Assembly (NCBI RefSeq): GCF_007830435.1
Contig: NZ_VLLC01000002.1
Coordinates: 205,294-269,293, forward strand
Direction of reading: 5' to 3'
DNA length: 64,000 nt
Origin: Desulfobotulus alkaliphilus
Lineage (GTDB): Bacteria > Desulfobacterota > Desulfobacteria > Desulfobacterales > ASO4-4
The notes under the pieces are model-generated. The model saw nothing but the letters and a program-made list of their open reading frames with translations. It made no database searches and was not told the DNA's origin. A program made the position numbers and the translations under genes. This document shows positions 27,793-36,980 of this stretch, piece by piece. Within the stretch, counting starts at the first letter, position 1; every line of letters starts with the position of its first letter.

Positions 27793-29691
27793 TTATTTTA
27801 ACCATTTTTCTCTCCACATTTCGAACATCAGCAAAAGCCAGATCTGGTTAATATTCAAATTGCTGCCAGCCAGATAGGTATCGCGCAACCTGGCAACCTT
27901 CAAGGGATTAAAAATGCCAGCTTCCCGAATTTTCTGTTCATCCAGATAGTGCAGCAAAAACTGTCTGAGTTCATTTTTAAACCAATAAAAAACAGGCACA
28001 CTAAACCCTTTTTTGGGTCTGTCCATCATCTCTTTTGGCAAATACCTATGGACAATTTCTTTGAGTAAGTATTTTTTATTACCCTTCTTAATCTTTAAGC
28101 AAGAATCTAAACGAGCTACATATTCAATAATCCGGTGATCCAACAGCGGCTCTCTGCCCTCTAAACTGACTGACATGGTAGCCCTGTCCACCTTGACTAA
28201 AATATCATCTAACTGGTAGGATTTATAATCAATAGCAAGCAGGCGGTCAAGAACGGACAGTTGCTTGTCCAGCAAAATAAAATCATCAAAAGCCGTACTG
28301 GCTGAAGACGATCCGGCTAACAGAAACTGCCTTATTTCTTTTGGTGTAAAAACACTGCTTACAAGAGCCTGTATATTTCCAGCATGGCTGGATTCAAGAG
28401 CCTGTGTCACCTTTCTGAAGCGCCTGTCAAACCTTAGAATTTTATTTATAAAACCAAGGTTTTCCGGTTCAATATCAATTAAGGATGCAGAAATTACATT
28501 TTTTGCGGGAAGAAAGGAAAGAATTCTATTCACCTTTAAAGCCTGCTGATATTTTTCATAACCTCCAAAAACTTCATCCCCACCATCGGCACTAAGGCTA
28601 ACCGTAACAGACTGCCTTGCAATACGGCTTACAAGGGTTGTGGGGATGGCGCTGCTGTCTCCAAAGGGTTCGTCATATATTTCCGGCAAAAGGGGGATGA
28701 TATCCAAAGCATCTTTGGGTGTGCAATAGTATTCTGTGTGATCCGTCCCCAGCCATGTGGCAACTTCCCTGGCATAATGGGCCTCATTGTATTTTTCCTC
28801 ATGAAAGCCGATGGAAAAAGTTTTCAGCTTTTCCGTTCTGTCTTTTTGCAATAACGCCGTCACCAAAGAACTGTCATACCCACCGCTTAAGAACATTCCC
28901 ACTGGAACATCGGCAATCATACGGTATTCACAGGCGGACTTCAGGATTTTCTCTGTTTCTGTAATGGCATCGGCTTCGCTGATTTTAAGCTTGCGTTTCT
29001 GATAATAATCAAAAACATCCCAGTATTTTTCCTCCCGGATATGCTCACGACCAAGGTCAACTTCAAGAAAATGACCGGCTCTGAGCTTGTGGGTATGGCA
29101 AAAAATTGTGTGAGGCTGGGGGATGTAACCAAACTGAAGATACAAGGCCAGGCCATCTGTATTCAGGTGTTTTTCAAAGGACGGATGCTGATGAAAACTT
29201 TTCAGCTCACTGCCAAAGAGGAAAAGCCCGTTTTTATGATACCAGAAAAGAGGCTTTACCCCGGCCCGATCCCGTATGAGGGTCAGCTTGCTTTTTATTC
29301 TGTCATAGATTGCCATGGCAAACATGCCATTAAACTTATCTACGGCCCGGATGCCCCACCTGTGAAAAGCCTTTAATGCCACCTCCGTATCACTGGAAGA
29401 AGTAAATGTATAATTTAAGTTTTCCAACTCTTTACGGATCTCTTTGAAATTGTAAATTTCCCCGTTATAGACCATCACAAGATTTTCAAAGGCCATGGGC
29501 TGACTGCCATGGGATGAAAGATCAATGATGGAAAGCCTTCTGTGCCCTAATCCAATATGGGCTTCGGGGGATGTTTCAAAAAAATACCCGCTATCATCCG
29601 GCCCCCTGTGGACCAGGGTATCGGTCATTTTTTTTAAATTCGCATGGGTGGATTTTTTTTTAAAATCCAGAAAACCTGAAATTCCGCACAT
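27793..29691 (-). CDS. AsnB-like glutamine amidotransferase (surface glycan type)
   Basis: 632-aa protein with Cys2 as N-terminal nucleophile (MCGISGFLD), HRGPDDSGYF and the glutaminase domain to ~210, then an asparagine-synthase domain with the pyrophosphate loop MFLSGGYDSSLVTALL near 265 and SADGGDEVFGGYEKYQ near 380. In biosynthetic loci such AsnB-like proteins (for example WbpS) amidate hexuronic acids rather than aspartate; that is the likely role here. Start 29691 is required to expose Cys2 and lies four bases after the upstream glycosyltransferase stop. Confidence 0.9.
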   Translation of the reverse strand: MCGISGFLDFKKKSTHANLKKMTDTLVHRGPDDSGYFFETSPEAHIGLGHRRLSIIDLSSHGSQPMAFENLVMVYNGEIYNFKEIRKELENLNYTFTSSSDTEVALKAFHRWGIRAVDKFNGMFAMAIYDRIKSKLTLIRDRAGVKPLFWYHKNGLFLFGSELKSFHQHPSFEKHLNTDGLALYLQFGYIPQPHTIFCHTHKLRAGHFLEVDLGREHIREEKYWDVFDYYQKRKLKISEADAITETEKILKSACEYRMIADVPVGMFLSGGYDSSLVTALLQKDRTEKLKTFSIGFHEEKYNEAHYAREVATWLGTDHTEYYCTPKDALDIIPLLPEIYDEPFGDSSAIPTTLVSRIARQSVTVSLSADGGDEVFGGYEKYQQALKVNRILSFLPAKNVISASLIDIEPENLGFINKILRFDRRFRKVTQALESSHAGNIQALVSSVFTPKEIRQFLLAGSSSASTAFDDFILLDKQLSVLDRLLAIDYKSYQLDDILVKVDRATMSVSLEGREPLLDHRIIEYVARLDSCLKIKKGNKKYLLKEIVHRYLPKEMMDRPKKGFSVPVFYWFKNELRQFLLHYLDEQKIREAGIFNPLKVARLRDTYLAGSNLNINQIWLLLMFEMWREKWLK

Positions 29692-29695
29692 AAAA

Positions 29696-30604
29696 CTACA
29701 ACCTGACTTTCCCAAGTGTAAGCCCATAAATAAACAAACCTGCAAGAGGTTTTAAGCCAGGTTTTAAGACGAAACTTCGCAGAAGGGCAGAAGGGTAGTT
29801 CAACTTATGACGCAATCCTTGCAACCTTTTAGCATAGATATAAAGTGCATCTGGAAAATAAGCAGCGTCTAATGACATTATTAAATTACAAGTATTAAGA
29901 TGATCTAACTCATTCTGAGTTATATAGGTTTCAGGCCTTGTTACATTATTGGCATGTTTTCGATAACGCCCTAACACTTCATCAATATAGTAAATTTTAC
30001 CACCACCATAGTGCAAAATTTCTATCCAATACATCCAGTCGGATGCTACAGGAAGAGTTTCTCTGAATCCGTGCTCCGGCACCTTTGAAGCCCTGACCAT
30101 ATTGGAGCATGCACCATTAAAGGTGCTTTGCCGTATAGAAACACGAACATCACCCTCGAACTTATTTTTTGGGGTATTAAATAACCTGATCTTTTTTCCC
30201 GTATCAGAATCAAAAACTTCAAGATTATGGTAACAGATATCACAATCTTCACGGGCTTCCATAAAGTCAACCTGTTTGGATATTTTGCCTGGCAGCATCA
30301 GATCGTCTCCCCCCATCCAGGCTATATATTTTCCTGTGCATGCAAATTGTGCTTCGTTGGAGTTTTTGGTTATTCCCTGATTTTTTTCTGCCAGTTTCAA
30401 AATAAATCTGCCGGGATACTGCTTCTCATATTCCCTGAGCATATCCTGCGTGCTATCCGTGGAACAGTCATCCGCCACAACAATTTCGATATTGGGATAG
30501 TCCTGGGCGAGAACAGACTCTATGCATTCACGCAGGTATTCCTTCTGATTGTATGTGATGATAGCAACACTTACAAGAGATTGTCTTTCAGTCACGCTGC
30601 TCAT
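29696..30604 (-). CDS. Family 2 glycosyltransferase
   Basis: 302-aa GT-A: VSVAIITYNQKEYLRECIES, EIVVADDCSTDST, and GKYIAWMGGDDLMLPGK holding the DXD-like GDD near residue 100. WMYWIEILHYGGGKIYYIDE follows as in rhamnosyl/galactosyl-type GT2. It overlaps the flippase end by 17 bp (30588-30604) and precedes the AsnB-like gene by four bases, so it is in a tightly coupled stretch. Donor unknown. Confidence 0.9.
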   Translation of the reverse strand: MSSVTERQSLVSVAIITYNQKEYLRECIESVLAQDYPNIEIVVADDCSTDSTQDMLREYEKQYPGRFILKLAEKNQGITKNSNEAQFACTGKYIAWMGGDDLMLPGKISKQVDFMEAREDCDICYHNLEVFDSDTGKKIRLFNTPKNKFEGDVRVSIRQSTFNGACSNMVRASKVPEHGFRETLPVASDWMYWIEILHYGGGKIYYIDEVLGRYRKHANNVTRPETYITQNELDHLNTCNLIMSLDAAYFPDALYIYAKRLQGLRHKLNYPSALLRSFVLKPGLKPLAGLFIYGLTLGKVRL

Positions 30605-31844
30605 ATATTTCCCCTTTAACTATCCAGGCCATTATCAATAGATACAATATATAATTCACAGCATACGCATATGTAACCCCAACCAGCCCATAAAAACTAA
30701 CAAAATAGAATACTAAACCTACAAAAGAAGCTGAAAAAACAATCTCTGTAAGGATAAATGCTTTAGTCATAGCCTTAGCCAGCATTAAATAAGCTAACAG
30801 CCAGGAGACTATCTTTACAACGTCCCCCACAAGCTGAATCAAAAACAGTTCCCGCATGGGATAAAAATCCGGAGTAAACAGAAGCCAGATAATAAAATCT
30901 TTCAGAAAAAAAATTCCTGACGAAAGCAATATGACTATAGGGAGGATAATGGCGTACCCATTCAGAATTTCTCTGCGGAGCTCGGCCTTTTCTTGAATCT
31001 CTGAAAGCCTTGGCAGGTAATAAATACTCAAAGATGTGGTCACAACCATGAGATACATGGTGGAGATATACCAGATAGCCTGCCAGTAACCAGCCTGATC
31101 CCATCCAAGGGTTTCTCCCAGAAAATTTCGTATAAGCAGATGGGAGACGGGAACTGTTGCCGCAGAAGTCAGAGCCATGGCAGCGTAACCTAGGAGTTTT
31201 TTACCTTCCGGCCCGCTGAAGCCCTTGCGGAAATTATGAAGACGGATGGTGGAATGTTTCCGCAGGAGGTATAATATCACAAAAAAAACAACGGACTGAT
31301 TGGTTGCAAGGGCTAGCAAAGCACCGTGCAGCCCCATAAAAACGATAAGTAAAGATGTAAAAACAAGACTGTAAAGGCTTTGTATTATATTGATGCTTAC
31401 AAAGGTTTTTATCTCTTTAAGGCCGTTGATAATGGACAGCAGCAGATTATTCAAAACAAAAAGCACAAGAGTAAAACCAAAAACCACAAAAACATACACA
31501 TAATCAACTGATTTTAAAAACCATTCTGATGCCCATGGTGCTACTGCAATGATTACACCCCCAACCACCACTGAGCAAACAATGCTTATTCTGGATGCAG
31601 TGCTGAACAGCAGTGGTATTTGAGGACTGTCTTTACCATATTCCGCAGTGTACTTTGTTACGCCATTATTGATGGCACCCTGGGCAAGGGTCAGCGTTAA
31701 TTGCATAAAATTATGAAACTGGCCCACCAGTGCAAGTCCGGAAGGGCCGATATAGATGGAAACCGCCTTGTTGATCACAAGTCCTGAAATCATTTTGATG
31801 GCTGTGGCAATAAAGGTAAGAAGGGAAGTCTTAATTAAATTCAT
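30588..31844 (-). CDS. wzx: Wzx-type lipid-linked oligosaccharide flippase
   Basis: 418-aa polytopic protein with about 12 helices. The opening [20 protein letters not shown] and [12 protein letters not shown] closely resemble WzxE/O-antigen translocases, and RRKHS-type cytoplasmic loops alternate with helices. It would flip the undecaprenyl-linked repeat unit to the periplasm. A Wzy polymerase was not identified among its neighbours. The start at 31844 lies in the last codons of the upstream fusion gene (14-bp overlap), so it is translationally coupled. Confidence 0.9.
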   Translation of the reverse strand: MNLIKTSLLTFIATAIKMISGLVINKAVSIYIGPSGLALVGQFHNFMQLTLTLAQGAINNGVTKYTAEYGKDSPQIPLLFSTASRISIVCSVVVGGVIIAVAPWASEWFLKSVDYVYVFVVFGFTLVLFVLNNLLLSIINGLKEIKTFVSINIIQSLYSLVFTSLLIVFMGLHGALLALATNQSVVFFVILYLLRKHSTIRLHNFRKGFSGPEGKKLLGYAAMALTSAATVPVSHLLIRNFLGETLGWDQAGYWQAIWYISTMYLMVVTTSLSIYYLPRLSEIQEKAELRREILNGYAIILPIVILLSSGIFFLKDFIIWLLFTPDFYPMRELFLIQLVGDVVKIVSWLLAYLMLAKAMTKAFILTEIVFSASFVGLVFYFVSFYGLVGVTYAYAVNYILYLLIMAWIVKGEIYEQRD

Positions 31845-33357
31845 TGAGACCCTTTATCACCTCAAATACTTCAGCATCAGGAATTGTCGGCCCCATGGGC
31901 AGGCTCAAAACCTCCTTATGAATCTGCTCCGTAAGGGGCAATTCCATCCCGTTCCATGCGCCATAGGCGTTTTGTCTATGGGGGGGAATGGGATAATGAA
32001 TCAGGGTCTGAATACCCTTTTCAGCAAGATATGCCTGCAAGGCATCCCGTTTTCGACAACGCAGCACAAAAAGATGGAAGACATGGGAAGCATCTCCCTT
32101 CCAGGCAGGGAGTAAAATATCCGGGTGGGTAAGACCCTCCATGTACTGCCTCGCCACAGCCTGTCTTTTTTCAATGTCCCGATCCAGATGGGGAAGCTTC
32201 ACCCTCAAAAGGGCGGCCTGCATCTCATCCAGCCTGCTGTTTACTCCCTGATAAAGATTTTCATATTTTTTATGACTTCCGTAATTGCCAAGGGCACGGA
32301 TGGTGAGGGCCAGCTCTTCATCAAGGGTGGTAACGGCTCCGGCATCGCCTAAGGCCCCAAGGTTTTTTCCCGGATAAAAACTGAATCCCGCAGCATGGCC
32401 CCAGCTCCCGGCTTTTTTACCGCAGATAAACGCACCGTGGGCCTGGGCCGCATCTTCCAGCACCAGAAGATCATGCTTTTTCGCAATGTCCATAATGGCT
32501 GACATATCCGCCATCTGTCCGTAAAGATGCACGGGCAGAATGGCCTTTGTTTTTGAATCCAGAGATTTAAGAATTTCTGAAGGGCTGATATTGAAAGTTG
32601 CAGGATCCGGCTCCACCAGTACGGGGATCATGCGGTTTTCCGTGATGGCAAGAACACTGGCAATGTAAGTATTGGCCGGCACAAGGATCTTATCCCCTTC
32701 CTTGAGCCTGCCCATTTCTTTCCAGGCCCTGAGGGTGAGGGTCAGGGCATCCAGCCCATTGGCAACGCCAATGCAGAAGGGAGTTCCACAATATGCGGCA
32801 AATTCTGTTTCAAAGGCTTTCACCTGCTGGCCCTGAATGTACCAGCCGCTGTGCAGCACCTCGTCAAAGGCCCTTTCAAGGCCTGATGCATGGGCTTGGT
32901 TGATGGCTTTCAGATCCAGAAAAGCAACGTTCTTTTCTTTCTGAACCGGAAGGGATAAAAAATCATCTATGGAAACCGCATGCCCGGAAGCCCTGAGAAA
33001 AGCCGTATCACGGGTGATAATTTTTGCCCCGACAACCTTTGCGGATGCCTCAATGAGGTAAGCCCCGGTGTCCCTCTGGAACAGGGGATCATTCGTATCC
33101 AGACAGGCAGGGGTTTTTATCAGGGTAAAAAGTTTTAAAAAAAGCTGCCATTCCTTTTGAAGAATATACGAGGGCCTGCTCTTTTTACCTTCCTTAAAAA
33201 AAATAAAGGCTATGGTATGCAACTGGGAGGTGGATAGATAAATGGTTGGAAGGGATTTCAGCCTTTGAAACAGCTCATAGGTTCTTGGAGATGCGTCCAG
33301 CCTGTCCAGCAGAATATCCAGTGCGATGTTCACATCTATGAGAAATTTATTTTCCAT
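31831..33357 (-). CDS. PIN domain fused to DegT/FdtB-type sugar aminotransferase
   Basis: 508-aa single frame. Residues 1-~137 are a PIN_3-like nuclease domain: [15 protein letters not shown] with the first Asp, [15 protein letters not shown], and [17 protein letters not shown]. From ~147 to 508 is a complete DegT/DnrJ/EryC1 PLP aminotransferase: [11 protein letters not shown] (normally the N-terminus of FdtB), [27 protein letters not shown] lysine in [26 protein letters not shown]. It should transaminate dTDP-3-keto-6-deoxyhexose. No Met or GTG start exists in frame between the domains, so the enzyme cannot be made separately by a normal start. The usual second PIN acid is absent, as in many PIN_3 proteins, and the third is shifted. 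It overlaps the upstream small gene by 11 bp and wzx by 14 bp. Confidence 0.88.
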   Translation of the reverse strand: MENKFLIDVNIALDILLDRLDASPRTYELFQRLKSLPTIYLSTSQLHTIAFIFFKEGKKSRPSYILQKEWQLFLKLFTLIKTPACLDTNDPLFQRDTGAYLIEASAKVVGAKIITRDTAFLRASGHAVSIDDFLSLPVQKEKNVAFLDLKAINQAHASGLERAFDEVLHSGWYIQGQQVKAFETEFAAYCGTPFCIGVANGLDALTLTLRAWKEMGRLKEGDKILVPANTYIASVLAITENRMIPVLVEPDPATFNISPSEILKSLDSKTKAILPVHLYGQMADMSAIMDIAKKHDLLVLEDAAQAHGAFICGKKAGSWGHAAGFSFYPGKNLGALGDAGAVTTLDEELALTIRALGNYGSHKKYENLYQGVNSRLDEMQAALLRVKLPHLDRDIEKRQAVARQYMEGLTHPDILLPAWKGDASHVFHLFVLRCRKRDALQAYLAEKGIQTLIHYPIPPHRQNAYGAWNGMELPLTEQIHKEVLSLPMGPTIPDAEVFEVIKGLNEFN

Positions 33358-33640
33358 ATTTTTCCATCAGGGCATCTGCAAGGATGTCGTCATCACTGCG
33401 GCTCGTGGTGTGGCTATAGTTTTCAGGAAGATGTTTCAGCTTGAAAGAAAGATAGTCATCCCCGCCCAGGGCATCATTCAGCTTCCTGAGTTTAACGAGG
33501 GTATCGCTACGGTCAATCCGGAGCAGCATAGCTTCAAGGGAAGGGTCAATCTCCACATAAAAGGAATCCAGCTCCAGCTCCGTATTTTCCAGAATCGGAA
33601 TAACGTAACTTGAACCCTGTCTTATGACTTTTACCTTCAT
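33347..33640 (-). CDS. Small antitoxin-like protein (AbrB-like N-terminus), 97 aa
   Basis: 97-aa acidic protein. The start [16 protein letters not shown] resembles the swapped-hairpin DNA-binding opening of AbrB/MazE antitoxins; the C-terminal third ([18 protein letters not shown]) is helical and charged, as toxin-binding tails are. It overlaps the PIN fusion start by 11 bp and follows the 74-aa gene by 27 bp. Position directly before a PIN domain fits an antitoxin. The resemblance is weak, so assignment is by context. Confidence 0.6.
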   Translation of the reverse strand: MKVKVIRQGSSYVIPILENTELELDSFYVEIDPSLEAMLLRIDRSDTLVKLRKLNDALGGDDYLSFKLKHLPENYSHTTSRSDDDILADALMEKYGK

Positions 33641-33667
33641 CTTTCTGATTCCTTTTTTTACAAAGAA

Positions 33668-33892
33668 TTACCTTAATGCTTCGGAAGCAAATTTTTTCCA
33701 GTTTTTATGGAGTTCTTCATCGGAAATAACCCCAATATCTGTGGGAGAAAGGGGATCTGCGTCTGAAACCGCAGGAATTTCTTCTGTACACAGGGCAATG
33801 ACTTCAATGGTTCTGGATTCCAGATACTGATAGGCTTCAGGCACATCTATTCTGCCATTTTTTACCTGAGCCCTGAATTTTATGGCATGCAT
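33668..33892 (-). CDS. Small antitoxin-like protein, 74 aa
   Basis: 74-aa protein starting MHAIKFRAQVKNGRIDVPEAY with EVIAL shortly after. This 'KF.A.VKNG.I.IPE' opening is typical of small antitoxins paired with PIN toxins. The C-terminus EELHKNWKKFASEALR is an amphipathic helix. The ribosome site is weak. It is the first of three closely spaced genes (74 aa, 97 aa, PIN fusion) sitting between the acetyltransferase and the rest of the sugar operon. Confidence 0.62.
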   Translation of the reverse strand: MHAIKFRAQVKNGRIDVPEAYQYLESRTIEVIALCTEEIPAVSDADPLSPTDIGVISDEELHKNWKKFASEALR

Positions 33893-33946
33893 GGTGTCTG
33901 TCTTTTTATTTTAAAGATGTTTTGATGTCAGTGCATCAAAAAAACA

Positions 33947-34468
33947 CTAAAAAACTTTTCCTTTTAAAATTTTTCTCGCATCTTCAACCGCTTTTTCTGA
34001 TATTTCAAAGTAAAAGTTTTGTTGGTCTTCCCCGGTCTCTAAGGCTCCCATTGCTCTATGAAAAGCAATAACCTTATTATTTTCCTTCATAACGTCAAAA
34101 TGAGATTTACTATATCCTAATTTTTTAAAACCAAAATCATATACTAAAAAAGCACTCTCCAAAGACGCATACCTCGTTTTATTTTCATTAAGAATCCAGC
34201 TTCCCCAACAAAAAGAATCTTCTCTTAAATCATAAACACGTACCGTTCCACAAGGAACACCATCAAGTCTTTCAATAATAAAGTAGAATTGCTTTCCTAG
34301 AACTTCTTCTTTTTTATAATTTCTGATCCATTTAATTTGAGCATCCAAATCCTGATTTACAGGTGAAAGATGCTGATTATATTTCGGATCAATGCGTAAT
34401 TTCAAAATAAAAGAAGCATCAGGCTCTTCCACAAATCTGAGTTGTATAGTTTTACCTTTAAGATTCAT
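33947..34468 (-). CDS. GNAT-family sugar N-acetyltransferase
   Basis: 173-aa GNAT protein of the RimJ/PseH type: TIQLRFVEEPDASFILKLR, CGTVRVYDL, GSWILNENKTRYASLES, FGFKKLGYSKSHFDVMKENNK and a C-terminal AFHRAMGALETG. Between fdtA and fdtB-type genes it most likely acetylates the 3-amino group of the dTDP-3-amino-3,6-dideoxyhexose. FdtC/QdtC are usually left-handed beta-helix enzymes, so a GNAT here is a non-homologous replacement. ATG 34468 has GAGG seven bases upstream; ATG 34474 is too close to it. It overlaps the fdtA stop. Confidence 0.8.
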   Translation of the reverse strand: MNLKGKTIQLRFVEEPDASFILKLRIDPKYNQHLSPVNQDLDAQIKWIRNYKKEEVLGKQFYFIIERLDGVPCGTVRVYDLREDSFCWGSWILNENKTRYASLESAFLVYDFGFKKLGYSKSHFDVMKENNKVIAFHRAMGALETGEDQQNFYFEISEKAVEDARKILKGKVF

Positions 34469-34866
34469 ATACATACCTCGGTTAAAAAAGTATCATAATC
34501 CCGAATATAATCACCCTCATCATAAAACTCACTGGCAAGCACCATCAGCACACAATCCGGGCTGAAATCATGCATTTCACGCCAGATCATATTGCCGATG
34601 AAAAGCCCCTTTGAGGGCGAATCCAGCCAGGCTTCTTCACGGACTCTGCCATTATCCAGAATCATTCTGCATTTCCCACGGACACAGACCGCTACCTGCT
34701 GCAAGGATTTATGGGCATGAAACCCTCTGGCAACGCCTTCTTTGGTTTCGAAGATATAATACACACGTTTTATCTCAAAGGGGATATTTTTTCCCCCCTC
34801 AATGGCCACAAGGGAGCCTCTTGCATCACCACGAACAGCAAAATCAATCCAATTCAGAAGCGTCAT
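34465..34866 (-). CDS. fdtA: dTDP-4-dehydro-6-deoxyglucose 3,4-ketoisomerase (FdtA/QdtA)
   Basis: 133-aa cupin. [42 protein letters not shown] with the paired histidines, and CRMILDNGR are the FdtA/WxcM-like signature. It isomerises the 4-keto to the 3-keto sugar, giving the substrate for the aminotransferase at 31831-33357. Whether the product leads to Fuc3NAc (FdtA) or Qui3NAc (QdtA) depends on C4 stereochemistry and cannot be told here. It overlaps rmlA by four bases (ATGA). Confidence 0.9.
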   Translation of the reverse strand: MTLLNWIDFAVRGDARGSLVAIEGGKNIPFEIKRVYYIFETKEGVARGFHAHKSLQQVAVCVRGKCRMILDNGRVREEAWLDSPSKGLFIGNMIWREMHDFSPDCVLMVLASEFYDEGDYIRDYDTFLTEVCI

Positions 34867-35741
34867 GTTTTCTCCCTGCAGAGCCTCAGCAAATACTGAC
34901 CATAGCCTGATTTTTTCAGTGCGTTTCCTGCTTTTAAAACATCTTCCCGGCTCAGCCAGCCATTGCTCAGGGCAATTTCTTCGAGGCAGGCAACCTTTAA
35001 GCCCTGCCGTGTTTCTATGGTCTGTACAAACATGCCCGCTTCCTGAAGACTTTCATGGGTTCCCGTATCCAGCCATGCAAAGCCCCTGCCCAGAAGTTCC
35101 ACATGCAGGGTTTTACGTTTCAGATATTCCTGATTGATGCTGGTGATCTCAAGCTCTCCCCTGTCCGATGGTTTTACCTCCTTTGCAATCTGAACGACCT
35201 CATTATCATAAAAATAAAGGCCGGTCACAGCATAATTTGATTTAGGGGTGGCTGGCTTTTCTTGTATGGAAACAGCCTGCCTGTTTTCATCAAAGGCCAC
35301 CACGCCAAAACGTTCCGGATCTTTCACCTGATATCCGAATACTGTGGCCCCTTTTTTCCTTGCTGCGGCTTCTTGAAGTTTGGGAGTAAAGCCCTGCCCG
35401 TAAAAGATGTTGTCTCCTAACACAAGACAGACCCTGTCTTTTCCGATGAACTTCTCACCAATAATAAAAGCCTGGGCCAGACCATCCGGGCTGGGCTGCA
35501 CGGCATAGCTCAAAGAGATACCAAAATCCGAGCCATACCCGAGGAGCCGCTGGTAGGAATACTGGTCTTCCGGGGTTGTGATCACAAGGATATCCCGGAT
35601 ACCCGCCAGCATGAGTACCGAGAGGGGGTAGTAGATCATGGGCTTATCATAGATGGGTAAAAGCTGCTTGGATACCCCCCTTGTGATGGGGTACAGCCTT
35701 GTGCCGGAGCCTCCGGCGAGGATGATACCTTTGGTTTGCAT
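34863..35741 (-). CDS. rmlA: Glucose-1-phosphate thymidylyltransferase
   Basis: 292-aa nucleotidyltransferase, full length. [22 protein letters not shown] at the N-terminus, [38 protein letters not shown] and [10 protein letters not shown] are all as in RmlA. It makes dTDP-glucose from glucose-1-phosphate and dTTP. AGAGG precedes the ATG at 35741. It is the first gene of the minus-strand polysaccharide operon. The next enzyme, RmlB, is not in the window. An R2 repeat starts 38 bp upstream of the start codon, so any promoter lies in or beyond that repeat. Confidence 0.95.
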   Translation of the reverse strand: MQTKGIILAGGSGTRLYPITRGVSKQLLPIYDKPMIYYPLSVLMLAGIRDILVITTPEDQYSYQRLLGYGSDFGISLSYAVQPSPDGLAQAFIIGEKFIGKDRVCLVLGDNIFYGQGFTPKLQEAAARKKGATVFGYQVKDPERFGVVAFDENRQAVSIQEKPATPKSNYAVTGLYFYDNEVVQIAKEVKPSDRGELEITSINQEYLKRKTLHVELLGRGFAWLDTGTHESLQEAGMFVQTIETRQGLKVACLEEIALSNGWLSREDVLKAGNALKKSGYGQYLLRLCREKT

Positions 35742-35778
35742 GGATACCTCTTTCGGGGTTATTGTTGGGGTATTGTCT

Positions 35779-36009
35779 AATCTGATTATTACCCTGACTC
35801 ATCCAGAGCCTGCTGGTCAGATTGTTGTCAGGCCCATGGTGAGAGCTTTCATACGCGGGCAGGCGCAAGGCCTGCCCCTACGAATGTTTTTTACGACCCC
35901 TCTTTTGTAGGGGCCCCTTTACGGGTGCTAAGCCAACAATCGTAAAATCTGGTCATGTAATTTCCATGGCTTAAGGTTCCTGTGGCTGAAAGACTGTGGT
36001 AATCAGATT
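35779..36009. repeat. R2 palindromic element, copy 1
   Basis: About 231 bp with terminal inverted repeats: left AATCTGATTATTACCCTGAC, right end reverse complement AATCTGATTACCACAGTC. The interior has the core GGGCAGGCGCAAGGCCTGCCC hairpin and a TAGGGGCCCCTTTACGGGTGC block. Both ends match copies at 36981-37321 and 59230-59456. No coding potential. It sits directly upstream of rmlA. Confidence 0.8.
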
Positions 36010-36137
36010 GCCTGATGTCTTATTCTTTTAATTCGGGTTGTTGTTGTTATTAAAACTTTACATTGCGCTTATGCGCTAAATTCAGGACTTTTTAAATATA
36101 ATTTTTGTGGCAGATTTGGGTTGGGACTGAACAAAAA

Positions 36138-36175
36138 AGAGGGGGAACAGGCCTGTATGGCTGTCTTCCCCCTCT
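36138..36175 (-). terminator. Strong Rho-independent terminator (minus strand)
   Basis: AGAGGGGGAACAG and CTGTCTTCCCCCTCT pair around a ten-base loop; on the minus strand the stem is followed directly by TTTTTTG. It would end leftward transcription from cspA (36416-36622) before the rmlA operon. Confidence 0.75.
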
Positions 36176-36284
36176 CTATGGATGTTTTTTTATACTCCGA
36201 ACGGTCTTTTTTAATACACGGGCCAGTCTTAAAACGATGTTGAAAAACTCCTGAACAGCAGTCTGCACCGTATTGCTGTGTTTT

Positions 36285-36336
36285 GTAGATGCGCCATTCT
36301 GGCGCATTCTTTAAAGCGGCTGGAAGCCGCTTCTAC
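36285..36336. repeat. R3 REP-like palindrome, copy 1
   Basis: 52 bp made of two hairpins: TGCGCCATTCTGGCGCA and AGCGGCTGGAAGCCGCT, bounded by GTAG and CTAC. Nearly identical to 45880-45931. The flank GAACAGCAG 30 bp upstream is also shared, so the repeated unit extends further left. It lies between cspA and its terminator. Confidence 0.8.
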
Positions 36337-36415
36337 CATTACAGTGACCTATGCAGTACATCGTAAGCCTGAAATTTTTAAATGTTTCAAGGCTGACCGT
36401 TTGGAGTATAATTGA

Positions 36416-36622
36416 TCAGACCCTGGAAACGTTTTTGGCGGCAGCCCCCCGATCGTTCTGCTCAATCTCAAAATCTACACGCTCACCCTCTGCAAGGGTA
36501 CGGAAGCCCTGCATCATAATGGAAGAATGATGTACAAAAATATCACCTCCGCTGTCCTTTTCGATAAAACCATAGCCTTTTTTGTCGCTGAACCACTTGA
36601 CGGTACCTTCAGACTTTTCCAA
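36416..36622 (-). CDS. cspA: Cold-shock protein (CspA family), TTG start
   Basis: 68-aa single cold-shock domain: [18 protein letters not shown] (RNP1) and DIFVHHSSI (RNP2). It binds single-stranded RNA/DNA and acts as an RNA chaperone. The start is TTG at 36622: the sequence GGAGG lies seven bases before it. The in-frame ATG at 36643 is upstream of that ribosome site and would add seven odd residues (FKGGSV). The 36623-36980 region upstream is a gene-free leader and promoter region. Two terminal hairpin systems (R3 and the 36138 terminator) follow the gene. Confidence 0.93.
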   Translation of the reverse strand: MEKSEGTVKWFSDKKGYGFIEKDSGGDIFVHHSSIMMQGFRTLAEGERVDFEIEQNDRGAAAKNVSRV

Positions 36623-36980
36623 AACACTTCCTCCTTTGAACACGGTTGTGGCAGAGAATACAAATCGGTGGCATTGCCTGCCGGCCTTTTATCGGTTCGT
36701 CATGGACGTTCCGCTTTGTTTGCAAATGCCGCATGGAAAGGAAGTCCATGGAGAAAAATCTTAAAGACTGTGTACAGTGAAGGCCATGGATACCGTCTGT
36801 CGTGCTGAAGGGCTGAATAGCTGTCTTCCCGGGCATTTTTTTCTCAGAAAAAGTATGGCTGATGATCGGGGTGTTTTTAAAGTGTAAACCGCTTTTGCCT
36901 GTCTTCTTTTCCTGAATGTATATAAGTTCTGTTTTTTTATCATGCAATGCATCAGAAATGCAAGGGGTGCCACACTTTTT

